Source of the DNA: Gymnorhina tibicen
Taxonomy: Eukaryota > Chordata > Aves > Passeriformes > Artamidae
Length of the DNA: 64,000 nucleotides
Reading direction: 5' to 3'
Assembly: GCA_013399875.1 (NCBI GenBank)
Contig: VXAZ01007544.1
Coordinates: forward strand, 763,091-827,090
The number at the start of each line of letters is the position of its first letter. Position 1 is the first letter of the stretch. Made by a program: the position numbers and the translations under genes. Positions 27,318-40,014 of this stretch are shown piece after piece. The notes under the pieces are model-generated. The model was not told where the DNA came from. It made no database searches and worked only from the letters and a program-made list of their open reading frames with translations.

Positions 27318-30300
27318 GTAGTGAGTTCTGTCCTTCATGATAGGAAGTAAAAACTTTTCCAGCACATAATAAAAAAGAAAAAGAGATTCACTGCATTGTC
27401 ATTTTATTATTCCATTTGACATGTGAGCTGGTATTGACTGGGGATTTATGAGTGCAGCTGTAGTTCACAAGGCTGACCATAAGTGCATATGCTTAAATTT
27501 AAATCTTCAGACAAGCTGAAAATTCGTACTGAATTTTCTTGTCTTTATTTTTTTGATTTTAAATCTTTTCCTTGTAGCTTAAAATAAAACTCAGTATTTC
27601 TTTTCTGAACTTACTGGCTCAAGGGATTTTAAAACCACTCTATACCTGAAATCCATTTTAAGACTAAACAAGTGTGGAGGCAGGAGAAAAAAGTGCCAGT
27701 TTTCATCCTGTCTTGTGTGCCATTTGGGATGTCAATAGCAGTTTAATATCAGAATAAGAATGGAAGCTGTGTGGGCTTTCTACTAACAGTACTTAGGACT
27801 CATCAGTGAACTGATCTTAGCTTCTGTAATTCCCGAAACAGGTAAATAAGCTTACTTTGAACTTACTTGTCATACAGAAAAATGGGTTTCACCATATCCC
27901 CAGTTTATTTGTATTGTTACATTTATTTGTCTGCCACAAGATATATGTTCTTCCTAAATAGCCAGTTATCGACCCTGCAATTAAGATATTAAAAGATGTA
28001 TTTTCAATAAATTGTCTGAAGGTTAATGTGATTTTACAATACATAACTTCTGTTTCCATATGAAAAAAATGTTTTTGCTCTGTTACTCCTATGCTGATTT
28101 AGCAATTGCTGTTCAACTTTCAATATACTTATTTTTTTGACATGCATGACCATAGCTCATGGGCAATTGAGCATTTTCACTTGTAACTAAAACATACATT
28201 TTGCTTGCAAGTTTCATATAATTTTAGCCAAATTAGCAGCAGTTAAAATTTTTGCTCTAACAATAATGATGTTAAGTTTCTGGTCACAGACATTAGGACT
28301 GTATCTGTAAAACACTTTTAGGTGATTGTATAAAACTGCCAATCTCAAGAGCCAAAATAATGGATTCATTAGCCTTAGTGTTTAAAAATATCTGGATTAC
28401 TCAATATATAGTATAAAGTGTGCCTGATTTATACTTTTTGTCACCTTCTTTCCTTTGGATGCCTGCAGAATTAACTTCTCTGAGACTCTTACTCACTTTT
28501 ACCTGAGCTGGGTGACGGTGGGAGTTGAACAATTCCTTTTCTAATATTAACTGATTGCTTTTATGACTTAAGTGTCTTTAAGAAAAGGTACAGCATATTA
28601 TAAAAAGGTGCAGACTGAGCATTAGCTACTAATTTAGTGTTAAATTTCTTACTGAAGATGCAGAACTGTGAAATACCAGTGAAGAGAACTGTTTTATTGT
28701 GGTCTGCTGCTTTTTTATGTATTGAAATATTATGATGATTACTAATGATACTAATTGTGAGATTATTGAGTGAAGCTTTCATTTTCTTGGTAAAGAAACT
28801 GTCATGGGTCAATTCACATATTTTTAAACCAGATATAACTGGAGGCCTCAAAGCAGGTGAACATATATGGCCTATGTAATCACACTGCCAAAAAAGTGAG
28901 CGTAAAACAACAAAGAGTCTGGGTATGAATTTAAGGCAAAGGGTGTGTAAAGTTGCTTTCCTACACCAGGGATGTCATTCTTTATTCCATTTACGTAAGA
29001 GGAACACTGGTTACAACAGCACAAGGTAAGCACTTATGAAGTGTTCTTGATCTCTACCTTCATTCATACTGATGTTTTTTCCTTTATGCATCTCCCTGGT
29101 ACCCATACGTCATGTTTACCCCTTACAATCTGACTGAGCAACACTTTCTGATTAATCTTCACCTTCAAAGATATGGCTCAGCAGGAACATGCCAAGACAG
29201 TCCAATTTTATAGTAGTAAAGTAACAACAAAAAATTATATTTGCCCCCATTTAATTTTGTACTAGATGCTAATTCTAGTCTTGTGCTGAGATATTTAGGA
29301 TCAAGTTTTTTTATTCCATGCTGAGCGAACACATATAAGGTTTTTAATTACACAGTTGTGAAAAATGTTATAGATAATCCTTATTAATTTAATACAAAAT
29401 TACTTTCCCTTTCTGTAGGCACCTCACTGGGTTTCTGGAATATCAAAGTACACTATCAAAACTCCTTTACTGCTGATTTTTAAAGAGCATGAAAGAAAAC
29501 AACTTGAGCTTACTAAAAGACATTATGAAACAGGTCTATGGAATTTAAAGGGACCCTATGGGGTGACTGAGGCAATCTCTGTGCTCTGACATATGAGTGC
29601 TAAGAAAATGCCTCTTAGCTTTTTCCCTGCCATTTTCCTGTGGACCTCAGTGAAAAGATTCTGCACCTTCCCTCTTTTCTAGTTCCTGCAGCTCTTTATA
29701 TGGTTTTCAGTTTTCCTTAGGATGAAGCTATTCATTTTTTTTTGTTGCTATAAAGTTAATGACTGCTTCATACCTTGCTTCCAGGGGATGTAGTAAATAA
29801 TCATTATTATCTCACTTTATGAATGCAAGGAAGAGGCAGGATGACATCAATGCATTCCTTTACAAAGATATTGAGACTTACAGCTTCAGTTGACTTTAAT
29901 GACACTGTACCTACCCTTACCTATGAAATAAAATATGCAGAAGTGCTAACATCAGTCTCCAGTTCCTTTACTGTGTCCACAGTTAGTAACCCATATAAAG
30001 GTTAGCTATTTAGGTAGAAATAAAAACAAGGAAACAAAAAATAAAATATCTTTTTACACGAATAATATTTTTATAGCCAAAGTCATTGTTGAAATGCTAC
30101 AGATACCAAAAATGTAATTGAATTTTAAAAAGTGATTAAGCCAGTTTATGGTGCCAAAGTTCTCAAAGGTTATTAAATTTAAAAAAGGAAAAATGTTATT
30201 CTCTAATTAAAGTGCAGTTTGTCAGAAATTGGGTACTTTGGGTGTGTCACCAATACTCACTCTATTCTTCTGCTACTTGACTGTCCACTGTCAAAAACAT

Positions 30301-31380
30301 TGTCCAGACTCTATAAATTTGTCTGATCAAGGATTTATCTTCATATCTCCTTATGTACATTCATATCTGTAAAAGTAACACTTTTAAATATGTTTTCTGT
30401 ACTATGCTGCATGACATTTTCTAAGACCTACAATTTTTGTTCTAAATATATCTGAACTAATGATACTCACATGTTTCAAGAGTTTGAGTACTTTATATAA
30501 ATGCAAATTATATATATATACATACATATAAATATGAAGGCTATATATTGATATCAGTGTTGATAGATATATAAAACACTCTTTACAATCAATTTTTGTA
30601 ATCAAATGAGTTATAGTATTTATAAAATATTCTCACTGAGTCATAAAAATATATGCTATGCATCTGAAATTGTTTACTGACACCATATTCAATGATTCTA
30701 TTTTGATTTTCTAGATTGAAAATCTTTGGATCAAATAATGTTATTCAGCCAGTATTTTAGTTATCAAACATAAAAAAAAAGACAAAATTCTTCTTAAACA
30801 TTGTAGGTATGAGTTCCATATGCCTTTTGTATATGTGTAAATTATAAAGGGTTTAAATAAATATAGGTCTGGGTAGATTGTCCAGTCCTTTCCTGAATGC
30901 TAAGGAAAAGTCAGGATATTGCTATACACATTAAATCTCAGACAAATATTTCTCCTCATGACATTTCGGCTTTAAAAATATGGATATTCTCACTAAAAAA
31001 CAATATAAAAATTAATGTAACAGTTTGACCCAAAGGCAATTTAATGAGATCTTCTGTAGCAACATGTACCAGCTATAAATTATTTCAAAAGCAATTTGTA
31101 AAAGTGACAGGAGAGTACACTTATGTAGATTCTCCAGCTGTTTGCTAGTCTTTGCTGAAAAATAAGAAGTTAAAGTATATTCCTTTACACCAGAATTCTT
31201 AATTAAAATATTTAAAAAACAGTTTCTATACCACTCTATATAGTTAAGAAGGCCACAGAAATCTTTTGCTTATGATTTTTTTTCTGGTGACTAAGAATTC
31301 AAAATTTTTATTTGAAGAATTTGACAGAGTTTTCATTTCTGTTTCTCTGTTTTTCTTATATCTTCCCAGGGCCATGTCTT

Positions 31381-31418
31381 TTTTGCAAATATTGCAAATG
31401 TTGCCAATATTTGCAAAA
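31381..31418. repeat. Perfect 14-bp inverted repeat (hairpin, 10-nt loop)
   Basis: TTTTGCAAATATTG at 31381-31394 is exactly complementary to CAATATTTGCAAAA at 31405-31418, with a 10-nt loop between. The arms are AT-rich, so chance formation is possible, but a perfect 14-bp arm is uncommon. Confidence 0.85.
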
Positions 31419-34031
31419 TCAAATTCAATCATGAATAATGATTGATTAATCAATCTGGATTAATTTTGGATCATACACCATATCAGAATGTGGTCTTTCA
31501 GGGCTCTTATTTACCTCAATCACAATTTTCAAAGCTTATCTAGAGTCCTGGATTAACTACGTGGACGTTATCTGAACAGGAATACTTCCAATGTCGCAGT
31601 CAGTGCCTTCTTATCTATTTTAGCTCATCATAGAAATGCTGTTGACTTTGAGCTTATTGAGAACCAAACCAAATGTACAAGCCTTTAGAGATCTAAGATT
31701 ACTTGATAATTAGGATTAACTGAAATTACTTACACATTCTGGAAGAGACAACAAGTATTGCCACATAAACACAAGCCTGTAAAGATCAATAGTCCCTTAA
31801 AATAGATCCTGCTCAATCACAGTCCTTAATACGATATTTAAAACAAACATTTTTTCCCCCCCCATGTTGACCAATTTCATCTTTTAAAATCATACCTTAG
31901 AAAAAACCCTTCTCTAGTAAGAAATGCTTCCTTTGTCTCCATCCTGAATGACAGTGTTAGAAATAAGTGATCTCAGAGGCTTTCTGTGAAGGACTTCAGT
32001 TGGGTTGGGCATCCAGCCTTTATCCAAGAGCCAAGGAAGAATCTGAAGAGCATTGCTGTGTAATTCCTTCTGTATTGGTAACAACTTTGGCGGTGCATGT
32101 GTCTGAAGTGAACAATATGGAACACATATCATGTTTCACCTTCCAGCCTGGGGAGAGGAGATGCTTTCTCCTGGCTGGACAAACCACAGGTACATTGCTC
32201 AGGCTTCTCATTAAGTTGAATGAAAATGTTGCCTTAAACATAAATATTCATGTTTATATCCGGATCATTTGTGGCAATGACCTTCTTTGGCCATTTCTGT
32301 AAAACAGGAACAAAGGTTTTTAAAACGCTAGTAATTAAATAATTGTTTTCAATAATTTACACTAGATATTTATTAATTTATTTAAAATATCTTATGTGTC
32401 CACATCCATTTTTGTATTAGCTATTTTAAACTCACACATAAATAGACTTCAGATCCACAAAAACTGTATGTGTACCTGCTGCTATATGCAAAACAAGTTC
32501 TGCCTAGGTAAAAAATCTAAATCCAGATAGACTTCACAGTCACAGTTGACTGTGACTTTCTTCGGTTGTTAAAGGATTTAGTCATAAGCTACATTTGTAA
32601 CCCTGTTAAAGACCTATCATTTTCCCTAGTAAATGCTCCATTGTTTGGAATAAGTATTTTAGGGATATAACAATTGGAATAACCTAGCCCAAAATAACTT
32701 TTTAGTCAGATTTCATCCAGAATGAATGTTAGCCCTAAGCAAAAGCAGCAGAGGACAGAAACTGCATCTGCTTGGACAGTATTTCACAAAATATAGTTCT
32801 CATTCCTTTTTGCAAATAAAAAAACCAATAAAAATTAACCAAGGTTAGAAAAACTATTCCCATTCAGATTTTCACTCTCTCATCCTTTTCCATCCCATTC
32901 CTTAAATAAAATAATGTATATGTTTATTTTATTAATAGATAGATGTGAAGTGCTTTTTTTTTCAAAGAAAAATTGAATGAAAACATGAAGTTCAAGTAAT
33001 GAAAGAGGAGAACTCTGTAATAGCAGCCATGTGTAAACAAAATGGCAGGATTTTCAAAGTGTGAAGTTTTCCTTGATTTGGTCATTTAAAATAGATGCCA
33101 CAGGACAGGGACATTTAGTTCTTCGTGCGTTGTAATGAGTTCTCAGCTTTATTACTGCAGCATGTTAACTTGTCTAGTTTTAGCCATTATCTCCTTACAA
33201 AAAGCCTTTGATGATGGGCACAAAGCAGGCTCACCTGTAGAACAGAGTGGCATATCTGGGATAAAAACATGCTGAAACTAAATCCATAAAATACCATTGA
33301 AGTTTAGCTGTTTCCATAATTGGAGCAAAGTGTGAGGTGAACATCTCCCTTATGCAATTTTCCTATTGATCAAACCCAGGGTTCTAGGAACTTATATGAA
33401 AGATTGCTTTCAAACTGTAGATCACTAAAACTAATTGATTCCCAAAGAAAGAATGAATTCTGTGGTTCTAATTTATGCAATTTCTGGTTCTTGGTATAAT
33501 TGTTAAGTTTTGCTTCTTGATCAGTAAATAAAGCTAGCAAAAGTCGTAACATAGTTGGAGGAAGAAGTTTTAGGCAGTGAACAGTTCCCTTTTGAAAATA
33601 AACCAACCTCATCCCCTGTACAAGGGAGAATAGGAGAAGGACAGGATTAATCTGATTATTCTTCTCTCTTCAAAGCCTTTAAAAGATAAATAATTAGAAA
33701 TGCAAAATTTTATCAGTACAGGGAATGTGTACGATAGGAGACAGTGAGCCCAAATCCATAAAGCATTGTAAGGTAAATATTGGACTGTCACTGGAGTTGA
33801 TGTGGTGTTTATGATACTTTCATTTAATTGTGCATACACTTCATTATGTTAGACATTACAAATGACCCAAATCCCATGAGCAGAAATATTAAGGAACAAA
33901 TAGATATGTTCAGAGTGAACAAACTCACAAGGAAGACAGAAAAGAAAAGAAATCCACTAAGAACACGCAACAGAGGATGAATGTCGGAGAACTAGAGAGA
34001 GAGTTAATTAAAGAATTGAAACGTGTTCAAT

Positions 34032-34068
34032 TATATACTTCCGTATATAATTCAAAGGGAAGTATATA
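34032..34068. repeat. Perfect 11-bp inverted repeat
   Basis: TATATACTTCC at 34032-34042 pairs exactly with GGAAGTATATA at 34058-34068 around a 15-nt loop. No associated gene or repeat is recognised. Confidence 0.8.
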
Positions 34069-34805
34069 CAGTATGTACAGAAGAGAATAGGGAAAGGAAA
34101 AGAACCCAACAGACCATCAGGGCATCAATCAAAGCATATGGTAACACAGGAAGCAAACAGGAGTATTAGGAAAACCACAGTTTCATACTGACTTAATGCA
34201 TTGTTGAGCTGCTAAAAATGGTGAATAATGGAGTTAAAAATATATTTCAATCAGGACTAACAGAAATAACCAACATGGTTAAATGAATGCAGTAAAAAAA
34301 AGCAGTACAAGGGGGACACTACTTCTGAACCACTGACGTTAAACTTTGAAGTGAGAAGTAAGATGGTCAAAACAATGCTGCAATAAAAGTAGAAGCACTT
34401 TTTAGTGACTTTTACAAGTAAATAACATATAGTGTTTTCTGTTTATGAACTAGTCATGAAAAGTAGAAACTTATTTGTACAGAATAAAGATTTCATTTCA
34501 CTAGTTGTTTTCTGCCTTGTTGTGTCTGTAAAGGTTTCTTTGTTCCCCACAAACAACCAAACACAAATAGGGTCATAATAGAATGGCACTAATACCTTTA
34601 AAGTTAATTTTTAAGGGAAATAAGTTACAATCCTTATTCCTACTTTAAAGTAATCATATTTTCATGTTACTCAGGAAACTCAGGTGACTAAAACCAGGAA
34701 TCGAACAAAACTACTGTAATATGGGTTAAATAAGAAACTATACATGTGCTGGGCATCGTTAGCAAATGCAGTTTGTCTTAACAGATACCTTACAGGGACA
34801 TGGTC

Positions 34806-35515
34806 TGGTTGCAGAAAGGGGTAGGGCCTAGAACCGTGTGGGTGTGGCTTAATTGCTATTCTATACCATCCACATCATTGCTGGGGGTGCGGGCTCAGGG
34901 GAAGAAAAATGTGACTCTACACCACAAGTGCATCGTTTTGTTCCCTTTCTTCCTCAGGGAAGTTGCCAGGACCAACACTGCAGTCTCTGTTCCTCTCCCA
35001 CTGCTGCCCATCCCTTCCCAGCTCACAAAAGAACACAGCTGAGACCGAGCAGAGCTGAGTGGAGCTGAAAGAAGCCAAGCTCAGAGGAGCAGAGCAGTCA
35101 CAATGCAGATAATCTGTTTTTCTGGGGGGGGTTTTCTTCATTGTTTTTGTTGTCTCAGGCTCAGGGAAGGGGAACGCCAACTGCAGAGAGCACTCACCAT
35201 CTTATCTTTGTCTGGGGAATAACTGCGTGTCACTGCTGAGGTGTGGGAATGGCCACTATCTTGGTTTTTTTCTTGTTGGCCATGTGGAACTGAGTCAAAG
35301 TGGTGAACACCTTTTTGTCTGTAAATCATCTTCTCTTTTGTTATTAATATTTTTATTGCTACTGGGCATTTCTTATTCCATTCCTGTTTATTTTCAGTAA
35401 ATTATCATCTCAAGCCATGGTCTCTGCCTTTGTCCCTCTCTCACTGGATGGAGGGCATGGGGAAGGGGAGCAGCTTCTTTTGAGTTTAATTTCCAGCTGT
35501 TTTTAAACCACCTCA
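34806..35515 (+). mobile_element. Solo LTR of an avian endogenous retrovirus, 710 bp
   Basis: The element starts TGGTTGCAGAAAGGGG and ends GTTTTTAAACCACCTCA, giving TG...CA ends. It is flanked by a perfect 5-bp target-site duplication TGGTC at 34801-34805 and 35516-35520. The 3' part (TGCCTTTGTCCCTCTCTCAC followed by GGAGGGCATGGGGAAGGGGA) and the AAACCAC end resemble avian ERV LTRs and suggest plus orientation. No proviral coding sequence adjoins it, so it is a solo LTR. No clear TATA box or AATAAA was found, so promoter activity is less likely than for the LTRs at 8.1 and 45.1 kb. Overlapping open frames are not genes. Confidence 0.88.
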
Positions 35516-35520
35516 TGGTC

Positions 35521-36300
35521 CAATTCTGGTATTCACTGCAATCAAATTTTCTGTTAAAATGCTCAATTTTCTAGCTGTACTGCTAAAGTAAGTATAAGTT
35601 TCTTAGTTGACATATGACATTTAGCAAGTGCCATCAATACACCCCTGTAAGGCTCTCTATTTCTTTGTGCAGGAAAATCTGTAGACAAGTTGAAATTATA
35701 TTGTTGAGGCATCTGAAGTTAGTTTGCCTATACAGAAGACCACAATTACACAGGAAGTGTTAGGACTCAGTATTGTCCTACATCCTTCTGATGGATGCTT
35801 CAGAAATTACCGAGCACTGCTGCAAGCAAGTGCTGTCAAATTTCATATCTGGTGGGTGACAAAGCACTCTCTGGTTTTGCCCCTAGCCTGCAGCTGTAGT
35901 ATTTTGAGCAGTGATGTCAGCCAATCACACAGGTTAAACAACCTTGCAATTGTCTGGGTGTTGCTTCATGCAGGACAGCTGCTGGAGAGTTCCTTTTTTC
36001 CCTAAAATATATTAAGACTATTTTCTCAATATCTCTGGGGACTATTTGCCTCAGCTCTTTTCATGTGCAATACTGCTTTTGGTATCTGCCATATTGTAAA
36101 CCACCCCATCCAGCCTCTCAATAACACTGTAAGCAAAAGGGAAGAGTTTGTAGGTATAATATGTCTTTTTTGTTACTAATGTTATTTTTGGTCATGTGTA
36201 TAATGGTGCCAGAAATCAAGTTTTGGACTCTTAAGTATCTTCAAGAAACTGGGAAAAGAGAAAGAAAAGTATGGAGATATGAAGTTCACTTTTGCAAGTA
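35521..36300. other. Unique sequence, no gene seen
   Basis: It contains only short frames with no recognised domain. The end of the stretch runs into the polypyrimidine tract of the candidate exon described next. Confidence 0.55.
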
Positions 36301-36317
36301 TTCTTTTTGCTTTTCAG

Positions 36318-36510
36318 GGGCAAGGATAACTGTTTTCAGGAAAAACAAAAGTCTCTGTGCACAAGAATGGATTTAGATGGATCTTATGTAAAAATGCAGT
36401 GGGTGGATGCCAGGCAGAATGATTACCTGATTTTGTACCTCTGCCCTATCAGAGAACTCTCTGTGCAGGAAGAGCAGAAAAGAATCATGGACACTGTGGC
36501 TGGCAGATAA
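36318..36510 (+). other. Candidate terminal exon of an unknown gene (speculative)
   Basis: A good 3' splice-site pattern, TATTCTTTTTGCTTTTCAG, ends at 36317. The frame after it stays open for about 63 codons to a TAA at 36508-36510. The predicted peptide is mixed polar and hydrophobic and not low-complexity, with segments such as MDLDGSYVKMQW, NDYLILYLCP and EEQKRIMDTVAGR. I do not recognise a family. No AATAAA was found in the roughly 200 bases after the stop, and no partner exon was identified upstream. Frames of this length occur by chance in AT-rich DNA, so this is a hypothesis only. Confidence 0.15.
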
Positions 36511-36689
36511 GACTTTATTTTCCAGTGTGTTGCTTCAACAAAATGTAACTGTCATTCTTCAGTGGATTTAAATGAGAAAGAACATATGAACCTTTATAGG
36601 TCCCAGTAAGCTGTAGCCTGTTGCTGCTATTGCACTTTGAATCTTCTGTGAATATGCACACTATGGAAAGAACATTTTATAAACTTAGA

Positions 36690-37030
36690 AAAAAATCCAG
36701 AGAGAAGGATTAGAGGCTGTGACATGTGAGAAGAGATTAAGTCAATCTAATATATTATGCTGCTTGAAGGAAAGACTATAAAGGGTGATATGACTGCATA
36801 CAAATACCTCAGAGGTAAAGAATGAGCATTAGAGGGGTTATTATAACTTTATTTACTGTAGTGTCTCTTTTACCACCAACATAGACTATTAACTCTGAGA
36901 AATATAAATTGAGTAGAAAAAAAAGCAGAAAAAAATCTGGAAATTGAATACACTGTAGAGGAATATTTAGGTAATATTTTAGGAAATAACTTTAAAGGGT
37001 AAGGCTTTTAATGCTTCATCTTGCACCATT
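36690..37030 (+). mobile_element. Ancient, diverged CR1 LINE fragment
   Basis: The plus strand holds AGACTATAAAGGGTGATATG, then ACTGCATACAAATACCTCAG, and later GAATATTTAGGTAATATTTTAGGAAATAACTTT. These correspond in order to the old CR1 phrases for a GGGGACTTGATAAC-like block, a TTCAAATATNTAAAAGG-like block, and an ATTTAGGTTAGATATTAGGAAAAACTTT-like block. Orientation is plus. Divergence is high, with indels, so edges are approximate. It belongs to an older CR1 group than the tails at 13.4, 50.2 and 56.8 kb. Confidence 0.55.
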
Positions 37031-37034
37031 AATA

Positions 37035-39520
37035 TCTTTCGGGACCTAAACAGTGACTTGAATAAAAAATTAAGATAGAGCCCTTCAGGCAATAGTCTGA
37101 GCAAGCCAAAGAAGCAGTTAATATGTCAAATTCACGTGCATTAAAGATATTTTTAAGAGCTGTGTGTGAGGGAATATCAGAGAAAAGATTAGGATGGGAA
37201 AATCCAGATTTGTCTGTAGAGGTCCGTGCTAGCTGACCTCAAAGGTTTCCAAACTGACTTTCATCAAGTATTTTAAAAGTGTCCAGCAAGGGTTTCTCTC
37301 TTCTGGAGAGCGAGCACATCAGTTACTCATTCTATTCTATATGTTATGGGTGCTATGAGACATTGATGCTGTCTCCTGTCAGATGCGTCAGATGAAGGAG
37401 GCTTCTTGTTACAACTTAACTGTAGCTAGTGCACAACAAGAATAAAACTATTGATGTACATGGCTGAAAAATGGCTTGTTTCTATAAATATTACTGTGTG
37501 ACAGACCATTTTCCTGTAGGTATTTTCACAGCCTTAGGTGTTCCTACACCCTAAATGCCTGCTACAGAACAATAAAGCTGCTGCACAAGGGTACACTATC
37601 AAGAAACAAGTGAAAATATGCACAGTTTAAATGGGCTGTTTTGCTTGTGACAGTAATTTCATTTGAAACATTTGCTTATTTTGCATTCTATGCTGTTCTC
37701 ATAAACTGTCATAATTTCAGACCACAGCCTATAATTTCATTGAAATAACTCTAGTTCTAAGATTTATGGTGGAAAACTGGTTTGAATAATAGCCAAACTA
37801 CAGTAAGACTGAGTTTTCCAAACATACTTAATGCTGACCCTTCTTGTGATTTAGTGGAAGTTTTGGGTGGCATTAGATGTATTGGTAGTTTCTAATGTCA
37901 TGCGCAGCTGTGGAAATTGTTATCTCTGGGTGCTGTGTTTGCTAAGAGCTTACACATTTCATAGGGAGATTGGAAAAATTAATGGAATAGAAAGCTACTG
38001 TAGGTTATTAAATACTGACAAACCACTTCTGGAAGAGGAAATTCCTAAGCTGCACATTATTCAAAGCTAATGTAGTCCTTGGTAGAAGTGTCCTTGCATT
38101 CATTTTACACTTGACTCTAGGCATTCATTTTGGTCATGGTCTGAGAACAGATTTCATGCTAGGTGCAGTGAGTATGGCTGCTGTCATGAGTGAAGAACTT
38201 TCATCAATAAAAACTACTCTGGTCTTTGTGTATGCCTGCAGGTCTCAGGTATTTATCTGTCTAACTCTGTGTACGATTCTGTTTCAGTTCTTACATTGTA
38301 AGGTGTCTTGAGAGCTCTTATGTTAACGAGTGGGAGACTGATTTTATAGTGTATGCACAAACAGAACCTGATGGACGACCCATTAGGTAGGGCAGGGTGT
38401 TGAAATGCACTGAATATTTTCCTTCTGTGATGAAAATAGTTCTGTGTGAACAACTCTTATCTGTATACAGTATTGATGGATGCTCAAATGCTTCTGTCTC
38501 AGGATCTGTACTGTAATGTTTTCTGTGTCTGTAGCTATTATATGAACAGTGTTGCATATACTTTTCCTTGGAATCTTTGGAGAACAATAGTTAGCGTTCA
38601 GGAGAAGGTTAGCACCATGAAATCTAGTTGGGTGCCACTCAGATTAGATAAAACAATGTATGAGCTTCCTGAAATTTACAGAAGAAAAAAGAAGAAATAG
38701 TGCTGCAAAATAATACTCACAACAGTCCATGAACAGGTCACACATAAATAGACTACAATGTAAATAGTGGTACAAGAAAAGGCAACTGCTTCCTCAGATT
38801 TCTTCATTGGAAACAATTTGACTGCCAGCTGAACAGCATTATCCCTTAGACATATCACATTATTTACACTTCTCTAGGAAGAATATACCCTCTCACTGAC
38901 CTTCATGCATTTCTGTGTCCATTAATGATTTCCTTTGGGCTTTGTCAAGGGACATGCATTGCTTCTGCATTTGAGATTAAATAGAAAAGGGACCATTTCC
39001 TATTTAATATTATTTCTTAATTCTTAGATACCTTTGTGCATTTTTCCAATCACTTTCAGAATGAAGTCCCATTCAAAGCAGATGTTTGTTCTGCTGACTC
39101 TTCCTCATAATTACATAACCATTCTTAAAAATATTTGCAATCACGTAACACCAAACGTGAAAAGAGATTCCTAAGAATAGTTCCTTTGCCTGCAAATTAA
39201 AGCTTTCTAAAGCTGGTAACACAGTGAAAAGCTCTCTTGAGTCTAGTTCTATTATTCTTACACTGAGCACCACCTTATTCTATGAGCAAATCCATATGAT
39301 TTCTTTTCACCTTTGTGTTCTCTGTTTCATACTTATTAAATTGACTAAACTCAGTCTGTAATGATGAAAGTCTTTTATCAGAGCAAGGTTTGCTGCAGGT
39401 TCTTTGCTAGAGGTAATTTAATTTGACCTGCAAAACCTAGAAAGAAATTAAAATATGTTTAGTAGGTTATGTTACATATTTAAATATAACTTGCATATAT
39501 TAAGTTATAATCCTTAAAAT
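37035..39520. other. Unique AT-rich sequence, no gene seen
   Basis: No exon or repeat family is recognised. Frames of 60-90 codons on both strands overlap one another and have no domain. Confidence 0.6.
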
Positions 39521-39522
39521 TG

Positions 39523-40010
39523 CATAGAATCACAGAATCATAGGATGAGGAAAGACCTCATTATATTACCTAGTCTATCTTTAGGCCTAAGTATCACATG
39601 CTTTATATATTGCATTATTAACAGACATCTGATTAGACTTTTCCTTAAGATGCCAATTTTCTGAGGTTTTCATGATGCCCTAAGGCGGTCCACCACTAGT
39701 CTTACCAGTTTTTATCTCTATATGAATTATTGTTCTATATATCAGTTTATGTATATCAGTTTCTTCTTGTCCAAACTGTCAAGAACACCAGGGTCTGAGG
39801 ATACACTTTAAAAAACTTCTAATGTGTATTTGAGGAATATTAAATCTCCACTACCACCCCCATTTTACAGGTCATATCCCCCTTTGAATTCTCTTTAAAC
39901 TGAAAATAAAAGTGCAAAGCTTTCAGTCTTCCTCCTTGCTCATGTTATCCAGAACTCTGATCTTTCTTCTGAAGAGTATTCTATTAATCTCAACCTTTAT
40001 TGACACAGAA
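39523..40010 (-). mobile_element. Ancient CR1 LINE fragment, reverse orientation
   Basis: It begins on the plus strand with CATAGAATCACAGAATCATAGG, the CR1 tail in reverse complement, then GGAAAGACCTCATTATATTACC. It continues with ACAGACATCTGATTAGACTTTTCC, CTTCTAATGTGTATTTGAGG, and AAAGCTTTCAGTCTTCCTCC followed by TGCTCATGTTATCCAGAACTCTGATC. These match, in order, the reverse complement of an old CR1 subfamily's 3' 500 bp as I recall it. It runs on the minus strand, retains the 3' end, and is 5'-truncated. Many substitutions indicate great age. Confidence 0.75.
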
Positions 40011-40014
40011 AGCC

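Larger units (their letters stand above)
24560..34799. other. About 10 kb of unique AT-rich sequence, no gene seen
   Basis: This is the longest stretch without a recognised element. It holds a (ATATAAGTTT)-type tandem repeat at 27291-27317, a TA-rich run at about 30508-30530, a perfect 14-bp hairpin at 31381-31418 and an 11-bp inverted repeat at 34032-34068. A 111-codon plus-strand frame at 31967-32302 has no recognisable domain, acceptor or polyA context. Such a repeat-poor stretch could include conserved non-coding elements, which cannot be judged from one sequence. Confidence 0.6.

Noticed and set aside
31967..32302. 111-codon plus-strand frame outside any repeat
   Set aside because: No recognisable family and no splice or polyA context. 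A minus-strand frame overlaps it, and a frame of this size is expected by chance in 64 kb.
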